A stretch of 64,000 nucleotides of DNA from Streptomyces sp. TP-A0874 (GCF_001748085.1 NZ_BBZK01000004.1:744001-808000); one strand, 5' to 3'. Shown: positions 17,444 through 26,521, numbered from the stretch's first letter. A program made the numbers and translations. The notes: generated by a model from the letters alone, not told the origin.

Positions 17444-17753
17444 GCTCGCTCAACCGCTCGACCAGCCACCGCACCACACTCACCACATCGGGGTCGTCGA
17501 CGAGATACACCACCCGCCGGCCCTCGCGGCGTGACCGCACCAGCCCGGCCAGCTTCAGCTTGGCGAGGTGCTGGCTCACCGCCGGCAGCGCACCGCCCAC
17601 CCGCTCGGCGAGCCCGCTCACATCGCTCTCGCGCTGCGCCAGCGCCCAGACGATGTGCAGCCGCATCGGCGAGGCCAGCAGTCCGAAGGCCGCGGCAGCC
17701 TCCGCCAGCACCTCGGCAGACGGGTCCTCGAAGCCACCGACGTCTGACCGCAC
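17394..17753 (-). CDS. ArsR family winged-helix repressor
   Basis: GTG at 17753 with GGGAG 7 nt upstream gives 119 residues; longer in-frame starts lack a ribosome site. 'ASPMRLHIVWALAQRESDVSGLAERVGGALPAVSQHLAKLKLAGLVRSRREGRRVVYLVDD' region shows the ArsR winged helix with its wing. No Cys-rich metal site (ELCVCDL) is present, and the recognition segment is Ser/Gly/Ala rich, so it may not sense metals through the classical alpha-3 site. It overlaps the P-ATPase gene and probably represses that operon. Confidence 0.9.
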   Translation of the reverse strand: MRSDVGGFEDPSAEVLAEAAAAFGLLASPMRLHIVWALAQRESDVSGLAERVGGALPAVSQHLAKLKLAGLVRSRREGRRVVYLVDDPDVVSVVRWLVERLSERAGDATAPGRARALGS

Positions 17754-17927
17754 CGTTGCTCTCCCGTCCGTCTGGGCCTGGGACCTCGGCCTCTTCACCG
17801 CAGGGGGCCGGTCCCGCGGTGGCCTGGCCCTGCGATGCCCAGGCCCGCGATCGCCCAGTCTAAGTGCGCGCTCCGGGGGACTTCGCCGCCACCCACGGCC
17901 CACCCTCGGACAGCGGAGACGGCCTTA

Positions 17928-18086
17928 GGGTTGTCCCGTAATCCCTGATGGGCGCACGGCGTCAGCTACGGCACCTCGCCGCGTTGTCGGAACATCCCGA
18001 TACGCCCAGTATCGGGATGTCCCTCCGCCTTGCGATGCACCGCATCTGACGCCGTGTGCTGATCCACCAGGGATTACGGGACAACC
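17928..18086. mobile_element. MITE-like inverted-repeat element, copy 1
   Basis: A 159-bp segment bounded by GGGTTGTCCCGTAATCCC and its inverted counterpart GGGATTACGGGACAACC. It is palindromic throughout: inside the ends ACGGCGTCAG pairs with CTGACGCCGT and, at the centre, CATCCCGATAC pairs with GTATCGGGATG around GCCCA. A second copy at 40784-40943 is about 95% identical over the full length (roughly seven substitutions). It has no coding capacity, so it looks like a non-autonomous element mobilised by a transposase elsewhere. Flanks are TTA on the left and TTT on the right, so no clean target duplication is visible. It lies between the ArsR gene and a PucR-type regulator. Confidence 0.85.
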
Positions 18087-18271
18087 TTTTGAGGCCTTCG
18101 CAGCTGGTCCTGGCTCAGCTCGGGCTCTCCCCGGTGGCTTCCCGCTACCTCCGCCACCTTGCCCGCACGAGCGGCGAGGCCGGCCGGCGCTTCACCACCG
18201 TCTCCGGTCCCGCGTCGGGCGAGGTTCGCCTCGTCCCGATGTACGGGGCTCCCGAGGCGCCTGGGTACGGA
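18087..18271 (+). other. Possible protein-coding relic next to the MITE
   Basis: Directly after the element one plus-strand frame reads without stop through 'RRFTTVSGPASGEVRLVPMYGAP' style sequence, which resembles the C-terminal beta domain of some secreted carbohydrate-active proteins. There is no start, no ribosome site and no further support, so it may be chance GC-rich open frame. Confidence 0.2.
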
Positions 18272-19306
18272 TCAGCCGTTCAGCAGCTGCCAGGTGGCGA
18301 GGGCGAGCTGGGCGCGGGTCAGGCCGGTGGGCTCGGTGAGTTCGATCCCCAGGGCCTTGCCGATCTGTTCGAGTCGGCGGGCGATGCTGCTGTGGTGCAG
18401 GTGGAGCATCTCGCCGGCCCGGCGCAGGGAGCCGGTGGCGCAGTAGGCGTCCAGGGTCTCCAGGTCCTCCGGGGTGCCGGCGAGTCGGTCGATCGCGGCC
18501 ACGTCGGCGTTGTCCCGCACGACTTCCTGGGGCACCTCGGCCAGCAGGGCCAAAGCGCCCAGGGCGTCGTAGCGGACGACCGGCCGACGCGGGGTGCTGA
18601 AGCGAAGGGCGATACGGGCCTCACGCCAGGCACGAGCGGGGTTGTCCGCGGCGCCGATGCCGGCACGTACACCTGCTGGGAACCGGGTCGGGGCGATGGT
18701 GGTCGCCAGGACGACCCCCACGTCGGCGAGGGGGGCCGCCTTCACCGGGCGGGCCGGGCAGAGCAGGCCGCCGACCTGGTCGAGCGGAAGCCGTGAGCGT
18801 ACGGCGGCGACGCGGACGGGCAGGTCGGCGGCGAAACCCAGGAGCCGCAACGCCCGGGCTCTGGCCGCCTCATCACTGTCGGAACTGACCACGAGCTCGA
18901 CCAGAGCGGGATCTGCCATGGTGGTTCGGGCCGGGCCGTACCGCTCGGCGACCGCCGCGGCGGCGATGGCGAGCCGGTCCAGCAGTACTTCGTCAAGCGG
19001 ACTCGGCGGACCGGAGCGTTCCAACCACACCGTGCCGATCTCCTCCTCGTCAAGGGTGATCGGCGTCGTGGTGGAGCGGGGTGACGGCGGGGCGGACGCC
19101 TCTCTGCCGTCGGGTGCGATGCGGATCGCTCGCCCGGTGCCGTGCAGCCTGATGCCGGCCACGCACTCGGCCAGGCCCGCAGTGGCCCGGGCGAGCGTCG
19201 GGAGGTCTACCCGGCGGCGCATCAGTGTGTCGTAGAACGCGACGACACGGACCACGCCTTCGACGTACGAGTCCATGCCCGACAGCCGTACAGCCAGGGC
19301 TTCCAT
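18272..19306 (-). CDS. PucR-type regulator with C-terminal helix-turn-helix
   Basis: A 344-residue protein; ATG at 19306 gives 'MEALAVRLSGMDSYVEGVVR', without a clear ribosome site, so a leaderless mRNA is possible. The C-terminus 'LDAYCATGSLRRAGEMLHLHHSSIARRLEQIGKALGIEL' is a PucR/CdaR-type HTH_30. The N-terminal part lacks a recognisable PucR sensor and instead resembles the short helix-turn-helix regulators found next to hydrolases. It is divergent (117 bp) from the esterase gene at 19424, which is the likely target. Confidence 0.8.
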   Translation of the reverse strand: MEALAVRLSGMDSYVEGVVRVVAFYDTLMRRRVDLPTLARATAGLAECVAGIRLHGTGRAIRIAPDGREASAPPSPRSTTTPITLDEEEIGTVWLERSGPPSPLDEVLLDRLAIAAAAVAERYGPARTTMADPALVELVVSSDSDEAARARALRLLGFAADLPVRVAAVRSRLPLDQVGGLLCPARPVKAAPLADVGVVLATTIAPTRFPAGVRAGIGAADNPARAWREARIALRFSTPRRPVVRYDALGALALLAEVPQEVVRDNADVAAIDRLAGTPEDLETLDAYCATGSLRRAGEMLHLHHSSIARRLEQIGKALGIELTEPTGLTRAQLALATWQLLNG

Positions 19307-19423
19307 GACAGAAGGATAGGGCCACGCCCGGGAGAGGAGGAGCGCCGATCGGTGCGCGGTCCGGCCGGGATGCCCGACGGATGGCGGATGAACCCGTGCG
19401 TGCCGGCGGTGAGGATGGTCGTC

Positions 19424-20320
19424 ATGAACCCCGAACTCGAAGCGTTCATCCCTTTCATCCCCCGGATCGACCTGACGGATCCGGTCGCCGACCGCAAGCG
19501 CTACGCCGAGCGTGCCGCCGCGAGTCCGGCACCGGACACCACCGGCATGGAGATCGAGGACCGTACGGTGCCCGCCGATCCCGATGTGGCGGTGCGGATC
19601 TACCGCCCGCACGAGGCCCAGGGCGCCATCGTCTGGCTGCACGGCGGCGGACTCGTCATGGGCGACCTGGACTCCGAGCACCCGTTCGCCGCCCGGATCG
19701 CGGCCGGCTCCGGCGCGGTGGTGATCACGGTGGATTACCGCCGGACCCCCGAGCACCGGTTCCCGGCCGCACTGGACGACGCCTACGCCGTACTGACCTG
19801 GACGGCCGAGCACGCGGCCGAACTCGGCATCGACCCGCGGCGTATCGCCGTCGCAGGGCACAGTGCCGGCGCGGGGCTCGCGGCCGCCGTGGCGTTGCGG
19901 GCGCGTGACCAGCAGGGGCCGCCGATCCACTTCCAGCTGCTCAACCAGCCGGGGCTCGACGACCGGCAACAGACCTGGTCGCAGCGGCACTTCACCGACT
20001 CACCCGGGCACGACCGCCACACGATCACCAAAGTCTGGCAGTACTACCTGGGCTCCGCGCCCGCCACGCAGTACGCCGCCCCCGCCCGGGCAACCGATCT
20101 GTCCGGCCTGCCACCCGCCTACATCGCCACCGCGGAGTTCGACCCGCTCCGCGACGAGGCCATCGACTACGCGCTGCGCCTGCTTCAGGCGGGCGTGTCG
20201 GTCGAGCTGCACCAGTGGCCCGGCACCTTCCACGGATCCCTGGCCATCCTCTCCGCCGAGGTCTCTCAGCGGCAGCTCACCGAACTCACCTCGGCCCTGC
20301 GGCGCGCCTTGGCCGAGTGA
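19424..20320 (+). CDS. Alpha/beta hydrolase, hormone-sensitive lipase family
   Basis: A 298-residue esterase with ATG at 19424 and GTGAGG about 8 nt upstream. It has the HSL oxyanion motif 'LHGGGLVMGDLDSEHP' at about residue 70, the nucleophile elbow 'GHSAGAGLAAAVAL' (catalytic Ser), Asp in 'AEFDPLRDEAIDYA' and His in 'GTFHGSLAI'. No signal peptide. Enzymes of this group hydrolyse short-chain esters, including siderophore or drug esters. It precedes the ABC transporter pair by 136 bp on the same strand, so a shared role (for example ester-siderophore processing) is possible but unproven. Confidence 0.9.
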   Translation: MNPELEAFIPFIPRIDLTDPVADRKRYAERAAASPAPDTTGMEIEDRTVPADPDVAVRIYRPHEAQGAIVWLHGGGLVMGDLDSEHPFAARIAAGSGAVVITVDYRRTPEHRFPAALDDAYAVLTWTAEHAAELGIDPRRIAVAGHSAGAGLAAAVALRARDQQGPPIHFQLLNQPGLDDRQQTWSQRHFTDSPGHDRHTITKVWQYYLGSAPATQYAAPARATDLSGLPPAYIATAEFDPLRDEAIDYALRLLQAGVSVELHQWPGTFHGSLAILSAEVSQRQLTELTSALRRALAE

Positions 20321-20456
20321 GGTCGTGGCCAGCCCGGCACCGACGGCGGCGAGCGGCCACCCGCCGATCCGCCCCGTCGGCGCCGGGCTCAGGAAATACC
20401 GCCACCGTCCCGACCACGCAGCTGGCCGCGACGGAATCGACAAGGACAGGAGAGTA

Positions 20457-22301
20457 ATGGCCACCGCCGACCTCGCCCGGGCGGAGGAGCAGTCCACAGC
20501 ACCACCATCGGACGCCGATTCCGTGACGGGACAGAACAGCGAGGAGCTGCTGCTCCGCCCGTATGTCCGGCGTTTCGCGGCCGTCGTGATCCTCCAGGTG
20601 ATCGGCGCCGTCGCAGGTCTGGCGCCGCTGCTGGCGATCGTCGAACTGGGGCGCACCCTGTTGGCGCCCGGGCCGATCGATCGCGATCGCGTCTGGTTCG
20701 TCGTGATCGCGGGGGCGGCCGGCATGCTCGTCCGCCTGCTGTTCACGGCCGCGTCGTCCGGAATCGGACACATCCTCGACGGAGAGGTGCAACTGACGCT
20801 ACGTCGGCGACTGGCCGCGCGGCTGGGGCGCGTACCCATCGGCTGGTTCTCCCGGCGCCGGACCGGCGAGCTGACCAAGGTGGTCGGGGAGGACGTCAGT
20901 GCCGTGCACCCGTTCATCGCCCACACACCCGGCGAACTCGTCTCCGCGTTCGTGGTGCCGCTGGTGTCGCTGATCTACCTGTTCACCGTCGACTGGCGGC
21001 TCACGCTGATCACACTGATCCCGGTGGTGCTGGCCGTGGCGCTGATTCCCCTGATGATGACTCCGACCCGGGAGCGTGAGCAGCGGGAGTTCGACGCGGC
21101 CATGGGACGGATTTCGAGTTCGGTCGTCGAGTTCGTGCAGGGCATCTCGGTGGTCAAGGCCTTTGGCACGTCCGGACGTGCCCATCGCAGGTTCCTCACG
21201 GCCACGGACGATTTCGTCGACGTCTTCTACCGGTGGGTGCGGGGCATCTCCGGGATCGCCGCGGGAATGCAGCTGGCGCTGTCGCCTCCGTTCGTGCTGC
21301 TGGTCGTGCTGGTCGGCGGTGCGTCTCTGATCACGAGCGGTGGCCTGGCCCCGGCTGACCTGCTGCCCTTCCTGCTGCTCGGACTGGGCCTGACCGCTCC
21401 GGTGTCGGCCCTCGGCCACGGCTTCGACGAGATGCAGGCCGCCGGGCGCGCGGTCGGCCGGATCCGGGACGTACTCAAGGTGCCGCCCCTGCCGGAGCCC
21501 GCGCACCCGGCCGCGCCACAGGGCCACCGGGTGGAGCTGCGTGGCGTCCGATTCGGTTACGAGCCCGACCACGAGGTGCTGCGCGGGATCGACCTGGTGC
21601 TCGAACCGGGGACGACCACCGCGATCGTCGGGCCGTCGGGAAGTGGGAAATCCACACTGGTGCAGCTGTTGCCGCGGTTCTCCGACCCGACCCGGGGCTC
21701 CGTTCTCCTGGGCGGTGTCGATCTGCGTGAGCTCGGCAGCCGGAACCTCTACCGGATGGTCTCGTTCGTCTTCCAGGACGTCCACCTGCTGCGTGCCTCG
21801 ATCGCGGAGAACATCGCGCTGGCGGTACCGGACGCCGAACTCGACGATGTGGTGCGCGCCGCCCGACTTGCCTGTATCCACGACCGGATTCTCGAGCTGC
21901 CCCGCGGATACGCGTCGGTGATCGGTGAAGACGCCGGACTGTCGGGCGGCGAGGCGCAACGGGTCACGCTCGCGCGCGCACTGCTGGCCGACACCCCCGT
22001 GCTGGTGCTCGACGAGGCGACCGCGTTCGCCGACCCGCAGACCGAACAGGCGGTGCGCCAGGCACTGGCGACGCTGGGGAGCGATCGGACGATCCTGGTC
22101 ATCGCCCACCGGCTGGAGACGGTCGCCGACGCCGACAACGTCGTGATGTTGGAGGACGGGGCGATCGTCGAGCACGGCAGACCCGCCGAGTTGCTGGCCC
22201 GGAACGGCAGGTTCGCCGCTTTCTGGCAATCCCACCGGTCGGCGGTCGCCGACGGGACCAAGACCGACCACGGCGTACCGCAAGGAGACGAGTCCCGATG
22301 A
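20457..22301 (+). CDS. ABC transporter, fused permease-ATPase (IrtA/YbtP-like half)
   Basis: A 614-residue protein starting at ATG 20457 with GGAG upstream. Six membrane helices (residues about 40-330) of the ABC exporter fold are followed by an ATPase with Walker A 'GPSGSGKST' (about 392-400), signature 'LSGGEAQRV' (about 495), Walker B 'VLVLDEATAFAD' and H-loop 'VIAHRLETV'. The paired arrangement with the next gene, an overlapping ATGA, resembles the heterodimeric IrtAB / YbtPQ importers of ferric siderophores, which have an exporter fold. IrtA's N-terminal siderophore-interacting reductase domain is absent here. No siderophore synthesis genes are nearby, so other substrates remain open. 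Confidence 0.88.
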   Translation: MATADLARAEEQSTAPPSDADSVTGQNSEELLLRPYVRRFAAVVILQVIGAVAGLAPLLAIVELGRTLLAPGPIDRDRVWFVVIAGAAGMLVRLLFTAASSGIGHILDGEVQLTLRRRLAARLGRVPIGWFSRRRTGELTKVVGEDVSAVHPFIAHTPGELVSAFVVPLVSLIYLFTVDWRLTLITLIPVVLAVALIPLMMTPTREREQREFDAAMGRISSSVVEFVQGISVVKAFGTSGRAHRRFLTATDDFVDVFYRWVRGISGIAAGMQLALSPPFVLLVVLVGGASLITSGGLAPADLLPFLLLGLGLTAPVSALGHGFDEMQAAGRAVGRIRDVLKVPPLPEPAHPAAPQGHRVELRGVRFGYEPDHEVLRGIDLVLEPGTTTAIVGPSGSGKSTLVQLLPRFSDPTRGSVLLGGVDLRELGSRNLYRMVSFVFQDVHLLRASIAENIALAVPDAELDDVVRAARLACIHDRILELPRGYASVIGEDAGLSGGEAQRVTLARALLADTPVLVLDEATAFADPQTEQAVRQALATLGSDRTILVIAHRLETVADADNVVMLEDGAIVEHGRPAELLARNGRFAAFWQSHRSAVADGTKTDHGVPQGDESR

Positions 22302-24013
22302 TTCGCATGCTGCTGCGCGTGCTGGGAGACGAGTACGCCCGGCCGTTGCGCCGCACGCTGGCCCTGCTGACGACGACCGCGGTAGCCGAGGGGGTGTCCT
22401 ACGCACTGCTGGTTCCAGCACTGCGCGCGCTGTTCGGGAACTCGCCCTCGGACGCATGGCCCTGGCTCACCGGGTTCGCGGCCGCCTTCGCGGTCTACGC
22501 GGTACTGCGTTACAGCGCCGATCTGTCCGGTTTCCGCGTCGGGGCCGGTCTGTTGCGTGCCTTGTATCACCGTCTCGGCGATCACCTGGCCCGGCTGCCT
22601 CTCGGCTGGTACGGCGCGGGCCGCGTCGGGGAGGTGTCCGTCCTGGCCAGTCGAGGCGTCCTGCAGGCGATGAGCGTGATCGCGCATCTGCTGGCACCGT
22701 TCGTCTCCGCCTGTGTGACTCCCCTGACGATCGTTGCCGTGATGCTCGCCTTCCACTGGCAGATGGGGCTGGCCGCACTGCTGGGCGTACCGGTGGTGGT
22801 GGCGATCCAGCTCTGGACGGGACGCTCGACGGCCGCTGGTGATGTGGAGCGCGCCGAACGCGACCGCGAGGCCACCGGACGAGTCATCGAGTACCTCCAG
22901 GCCCAGCCGGTACTACGCGCCGGTGGTCGCACGGGCGAACACTTCCGGTTGCTCGACGACTCGCTGAGTGAAGTCCGGCGCGCGTCCCGCCGTTCCACGC
23001 TCTCCACGCTGCCCGGTGCGGTGGGCCTGACACTCGCGGTACAGGCGATGCTCACCCTGCTGCTGGTACTGGGTGCCTACCTCGCGCTCGGCGGGAACAT
23101 CGGTACCGCCGAGGTGCTGACGATCCTGATACTGGCCGCTCGGTGCGCCGATCCTCTGCTGGCGCTGTCGGACGTCGGTGGCAAACTCCGCGGTGCACGT
23201 TCCGAACTGGCCAAGCTCGACGCGGTGTTGCGCACCGAGCCCCTGCCGGAGGCTCCCGAACCGGTCCAGCCGGAACGCCATGACCTGGAGTTCGACTCCG
23301 TCGTCTTCCGGCACGGCGGTCACACGGTGCTGGACGGCGTGTCGTTGTCCCTGCCGGAGGGACGGCGGCTGGCCGTCGTCGGGCCGTCGGGTGCCGGTAA
23401 GAGCACATTGCTGCAGTTGCTCGCACGGTTCTACGACGTGGACGCGGGCGCGGTGCGGGTGGGGGGCGTGGACGTGCGCGCGATCAGCACCGAGGTGTTG
23501 ATGGCCCGGGTCGCCATCGTCTTCCAGAACGTCTATCTCTTCGACGGCACGATCGAGGAGAACGTACGCCTCGGGCGTGCCGACGCCGAGGAGGCCGAGG
23601 TGCGGGCGGCAGCGACCGCGGCGCGACTGGACGAGGTGATCGAGCGGCTGCCCGACGGATGGGCGACGAATGTCGGTGAGGGTGGGGCGCTGCTGTCGGG
23701 TGGTGAGCGTCAGCGTGTCTCGATCGCGCGAGCGCTGCTGAAGAACGCGCCCGTCGTGCTGCTGGACGAAGTGACCTCCGCACTGGACCCGGTGAACGAG
23801 GTGGCCGTGCACGAGGGCATCGAGCACCTGATGGGGGGCCGGACGGTGGTGACCGTGGCGCACCGGCTGCAGACCGTCCGGCGCGCCGATCATGTCGTCT
23901 TCCTCGACGGCGGCCGGATCGTGGAGGAAGGCAGCCACGATGACTTGCTGCACCGCGGTGGCCGCTACGCCGATTTCTGGCGCGCCTCCATGACACCCGC
24001 AGCGAGTGAGTGA
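22298..24013 (+). CDS. ABC transporter, fused permease-ATPase (IrtB/YbtQ-like half)
   Basis: 571 residues, starting at an ATG that overlaps the stop of the previous gene (ATGA), so the two are translationally coupled and probably make a heterodimer. Six membrane helices, then Walker A 'GPSGAGKST' (about 362-370), Q-loop 'FQNVYLFDGTIEENV', signature 'LSGGERQRVSIARALL' and Walker B 'VVLLDEVTSALD'. The switch to Val before Ser in the D-loop region and Glu before the final motif suggest one canonical catalytic site. With the partner it likely moves an iron chelate or a hydrophobic compound. Confidence 0.88.
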   Translation: MIRMLLRVLGDEYARPLRRTLALLTTTAVAEGVSYALLVPALRALFGNSPSDAWPWLTGFAAAFAVYAVLRYSADLSGFRVGAGLLRALYHRLGDHLARLPLGWYGAGRVGEVSVLASRGVLQAMSVIAHLLAPFVSACVTPLTIVAVMLAFHWQMGLAALLGVPVVVAIQLWTGRSTAAGDVERAERDREATGRVIEYLQAQPVLRAGGRTGEHFRLLDDSLSEVRRASRRSTLSTLPGAVGLTLAVQAMLTLLLVLGAYLALGGNIGTAEVLTILILAARCADPLLALSDVGGKLRGARSELAKLDAVLRTEPLPEAPEPVQPERHDLEFDSVVFRHGGHTVLDGVSLSLPEGRRLAVVGPSGAGKSTLLQLLARFYDVDAGAVRVGGVDVRAISTEVLMARVAIVFQNVYLFDGTIEENVRLGRADAEEAEVRAAATAARLDEVIERLPDGWATNVGEGGALLSGGERQRVSIARALLKNAPVVLLDEVTSALDPVNEVAVHEGIEHLMGGRTVVTVAHRLQTVRRADHVVFLDGGRIVEEGSHDDLLHRGGRYADFWRASMTPAASE

Positions 24014-24190
24014 GTCGGAACGCTGGTCGACCCTCCGTCGCGGCCAGCGCCCGGGCACCGCGGTCGCGGTCCACCGGAGGGAGATCGCCGTACGATCCAC
24101 GCCTCGGCACGACACGTGTTCGGCGGTCCGTCCGGCCCCTCGACGAGGCACTGGCAAGGGGGCCGGGGGGTGAGGTGCGGCGCGCCGAAC

Positions 24191-24634
24191 TCAGAGGGGC
24201 AGGTCGTCGGGCAGTACCCGGAACGCCTTGTGGCGGCCCAGCGGGCGCACGGCGCGGAAGTCTCGGCGGTCGAGGGTGAGGACGGCGTCGGTGTCGTAGT
24301 CGGCGGCGAGGACCACGTTCACCGCGTCCGCCAGGTCCAGGTCGAGATCGCGGTAGCGGGCGCGCACGGACTGGGCGGCACCCAGGTGGTCCTCGGTGAT
24401 CTCCGGGACGACGACGCGACCGCGGCGCATCCAGTGCTGGATGTCGTCGACCGCGCTGAGCGCCGCTTCACGGCCGATCTCGCGGGTGGCGACATGGTCG
24501 ATCTCGGCCAGCAGCAGGGGGGACATCACCAGCAGCCCCGCGGCCATGATCGCTTCGTTCGACGTCTGGTGCTCGGGGTGCGTGGAGTCGAGCGCCGCGA
24601 GGAGTCCGGAGGTGTCCGCGATGACGATGATCAC
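24191..24634 (-). CDS. vapC: PIN-domain ribonuclease toxin VapC
   Basis: A 147-residue PIN protein. The acidic active site is complete: D7 ('IADTSG'), E44 ('LLLAEIDHV'), D103 ('DLADAVNVVLA') and D122 ('LDRRDF'). VapC toxins cleave tRNA or rRNA with Mg2+. Its start overlaps the stop of the upstream VapB gene by 4 bp. It is convergent with the ABC transporter operon; the 177-bp gap to that operon shows no gene. Confidence 0.93.
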   Translation of the reverse strand: MIIVIADTSGLLAALDSTHPEHQTSNEAIMAAGLLVMSPLLLAEIDHVATREIGREAALSAVDDIQHWMRRGRVVVPEITEDHLGAAQSVRARYRDLDLDLADAVNVVLAADYDTDAVLTLDRRDFRAVRPLGRHKAFRVLPDDLPL

Positions 24635-24891
24635 GCAGCGGTTCCGGTCCCGGTCTCCCGTTGTACCGCGTCGGCGACGGCCTCCCGGACCTCACGCTTG
24701 CCGGGGGTGCGGCCGGATCCTTCGAAGGTGCGGGAGAAGAGGGGCTCGTCCCAGACGCGGTTGGCCATCGCCGCGAGGTGGATGCCCTGGCGGATGATCT
24801 CGGCCTCGCTGATGCCGCGCCGCCTGGCCGCCTCCTTGATGATGGCGAGGTCCTCCGGGTCGGCGTAGACGTTGGTTCGCTTCATGGCCAT
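24631..24891 (-). CDS. vapB: VapB antitoxin (ribbon-helix-helix)
   Basis: 86 residues; 'KRTNVYADPEDLAIIKEAARRRGISEAEIIRQGIHLA' is an RHH DNA-binding motif, and the C-terminal part is the toxin-binding tail. Two in-frame ATGs (24891, 24885) are possible; neither has a ribosome site, fitting a leaderless mRNA. The pair with VapC forms a type II toxin-antitoxin module, with direct repeats over the start as operator. Confidence 0.9.
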   Translation of the reverse strand: MAMKRTNVYADPEDLAIIKEAARRRGISEAEIIRQGIHLAAMANRVWDEPLFSRTFEGSGRTPGKREVREAVADAVQRETGTGTAA

Positions 24892-24914
24892 GTACCAAGG
24901 CTAACGTATGTACC
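24890..24914. promoter_or_regulatory. Direct-repeat operator of vapBC
   Basis: ATGTACC occurs at 24890-24896, over the vapB start, and at 24908-24914, 18 bp apart; a weaker ATGTATG follows at 24921. The stretch is AT-rich relative to its surroundings and is the expected site of VapBC autoregulation. Confidence 0.45.
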
Positions 24915-24976
24915 AGATTGATGTATGTTCGAGCACGCCGCCGCTCCAGCCTCCGGGGGTGGGGGATGCGTGCGCG

Positions 24977-26521
24977 TCAGCCGCCTGACCGCTGCGCCGT
25001 GGACTGGATGGGCAGGACCAGGCGGAACACGCAGCCCTCGCCCGGCGCGGTGTCGAGTTCCAGCCGCCCGTCGTGCCTCTCGGCGATCGCGGCGGCGATG
25101 GAGAGGCCCAGGCCGCTTCCACCGTAGGCGCGGGACCGGGAACGATCGGCCCGGTAGAAGCGCTCGAAGACGTGCTCCGCATCGCGAGCATCGAGGCCCG
25201 GTCCCTCGTCCGCCACCTCGATGACGCCTACCGCCGTGCCGGTCGGCAGCGGCGGCGAGGCGCTGGTGCGCCCGGGACGATCGGTGCCGCAGGTGGCGTC
25301 GCCGACCACCGTCGCCCCCACCCGTACGTGCACCCGAGTGCCGGTCGGGGTGTGGACCCGAGCGTTGGAGAGCAGGTTCTCCAGGATCTGAGCCAGCCGG
25401 TGGGCATGGCCGTCGGCCTCGACGACCTCGAGTTCGTCACCACCTCCAGGGCTGGGCAAGGGGCCCAGGTCGACCGGATGGCCGTCCCGGTGCGGGGCGG
25501 CGGCGCTTACCGCCTCCGCCGCAACGGAGAGCAGGTCGACCGGCTCCATACGGTACGACGGCGCCCGGTCCAGCCGGGCGAGGAGCTGGAGGTCGTCGAC
25601 GAGCAGGCTCATGCGTTCCGCGTTCCGCGCGATCACCCGGTTACCCTCACGCTGTTGCTCTACGGGGAGGGGTTCGGGTCGCAGGGCGAGTTCCGCGTAG
25701 CCCTGAATGGAGGTGAGGGGGGTGCGTAGCTCGTGACCGGCGTCCGCGACGAACCGCCGCATCCGGTTCTCGGACGCCTCTCGCTCCCACAGCGCCCGCT
25801 GCAGCCGTTCCAGCATGCTGTTCAGCACACCTCCCAGTCGGCCGATCTCGGTGTGGGGCTCGGTGTCGGGGAACCGCAGGTCGAGTTGTCCCGCACCGAC
25901 GCGTTCGGCGGTGCGCTCCATGCGGGTCAGCGGGAGCAGGCCGAGCCGGATGACCCATCGCCCCAGGGTGAGCAGGGCGAGGAGGGTGACGACGAGCAGG
26001 AGCGCGTTGATCCAGAGGATCTTGGCAGAGGCGCCGTCCACCGTGTCGAGCGGCAGGGCGACAACGGAGTGCATGCCGTCCGGACCGGGGCTCAGCAGCA
26101 CTCTCCAGCGGCTGTCCCCGTCGATGGCCTCCACCGTCTCCGGCCGCCCTTCCCCCAGGTGGAGATGGTGGAAAGAGTGCGCCAACTGCGGCCCTGGCTG
26201 GGCACCGGAGCCGAGTGAGCTGTCGATGCGGCGGCCGGAGGCGTCGTAGAAGTAGACGTGGAAGTCCGAGGGCAGAGTGCCGGGCCGCTGATCGGGCCCG
26301 CCGCCCCGCACCGCTGCCGCGTACGCGGGACGGGGCGGGTGGAAGTCGGCGAGCTGCTGGTCGACCCGGTCCATCAGCCAGGCCCGGAGGACCGTGAAGC
26401 CTATGAACTGGGAGACGAGGACGGCCATCGTGGCCAGCACGGCGGCGCCCAGGAGCAGCCGGCGGCGCAGGGAGCCCGGCGAACCCGGCAGGATGTGTCC
26501 CAGCAGGCGGCGGCGTGTCAC
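24977..26521 (-). CDS. Sensor histidine kinase of an OmpR-type two-component system
   Basis: GTG at 26521 overlaps the stop of the response regulator gene (GTGA), giving 514 residues. There is an N-terminal membrane helix, an extracellular loop of about 140 residues containing 'FYDASGRRIDSSLG', a second helix, HAMP, H-box 'DAGHELRTPLTSIQGYAEL' with His263, and ATPase boxes 'NLLSNARVHT', 'DEGPGL' and 'GSGLGLSIAAAIAERHDG'. The loop between N and G1 boxes has an inserted basic segment. The likely target is the VTC/CotH operon located just upstream on the same strand, or its own operon; this is inference. Confidence 0.92.
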   Translation of the reverse strand: MTRRRLLGHILPGSPGSLRRRLLLGAAVLATMAVLVSQFIGFTVLRAWLMDRVDQQLADFHPPRPAYAAAVRGGGPDQRPGTLPSDFHVYFYDASGRRIDSSLGSGAQPGPQLAHSFHHLHLGEGRPETVEAIDGDSRWRVLLSPGPDGMHSVVALPLDTVDGASAKILWINALLLVVTLLALLTLGRWVIRLGLLPLTRMERTAERVGAGQLDLRFPDTEPHTEIGRLGGVLNSMLERLQRALWEREASENRMRRFVADAGHELRTPLTSIQGYAELALRPEPLPVEQQREGNRVIARNAERMSLLVDDLQLLARLDRAPSYRMEPVDLLSVAAEAVSAAAPHRDGHPVDLGPLPSPGGGDELEVVEADGHAHRLAQILENLLSNARVHTPTGTRVHVRVGATVVGDATCGTDRPGRTSASPPLPTGTAVGVIEVADEGPGLDARDAEHVFERFYRADRSRSRAYGGSGLGLSIAAAIAERHDGRLELDTAPGEGCVFRLVLPIQSTAQRSGG

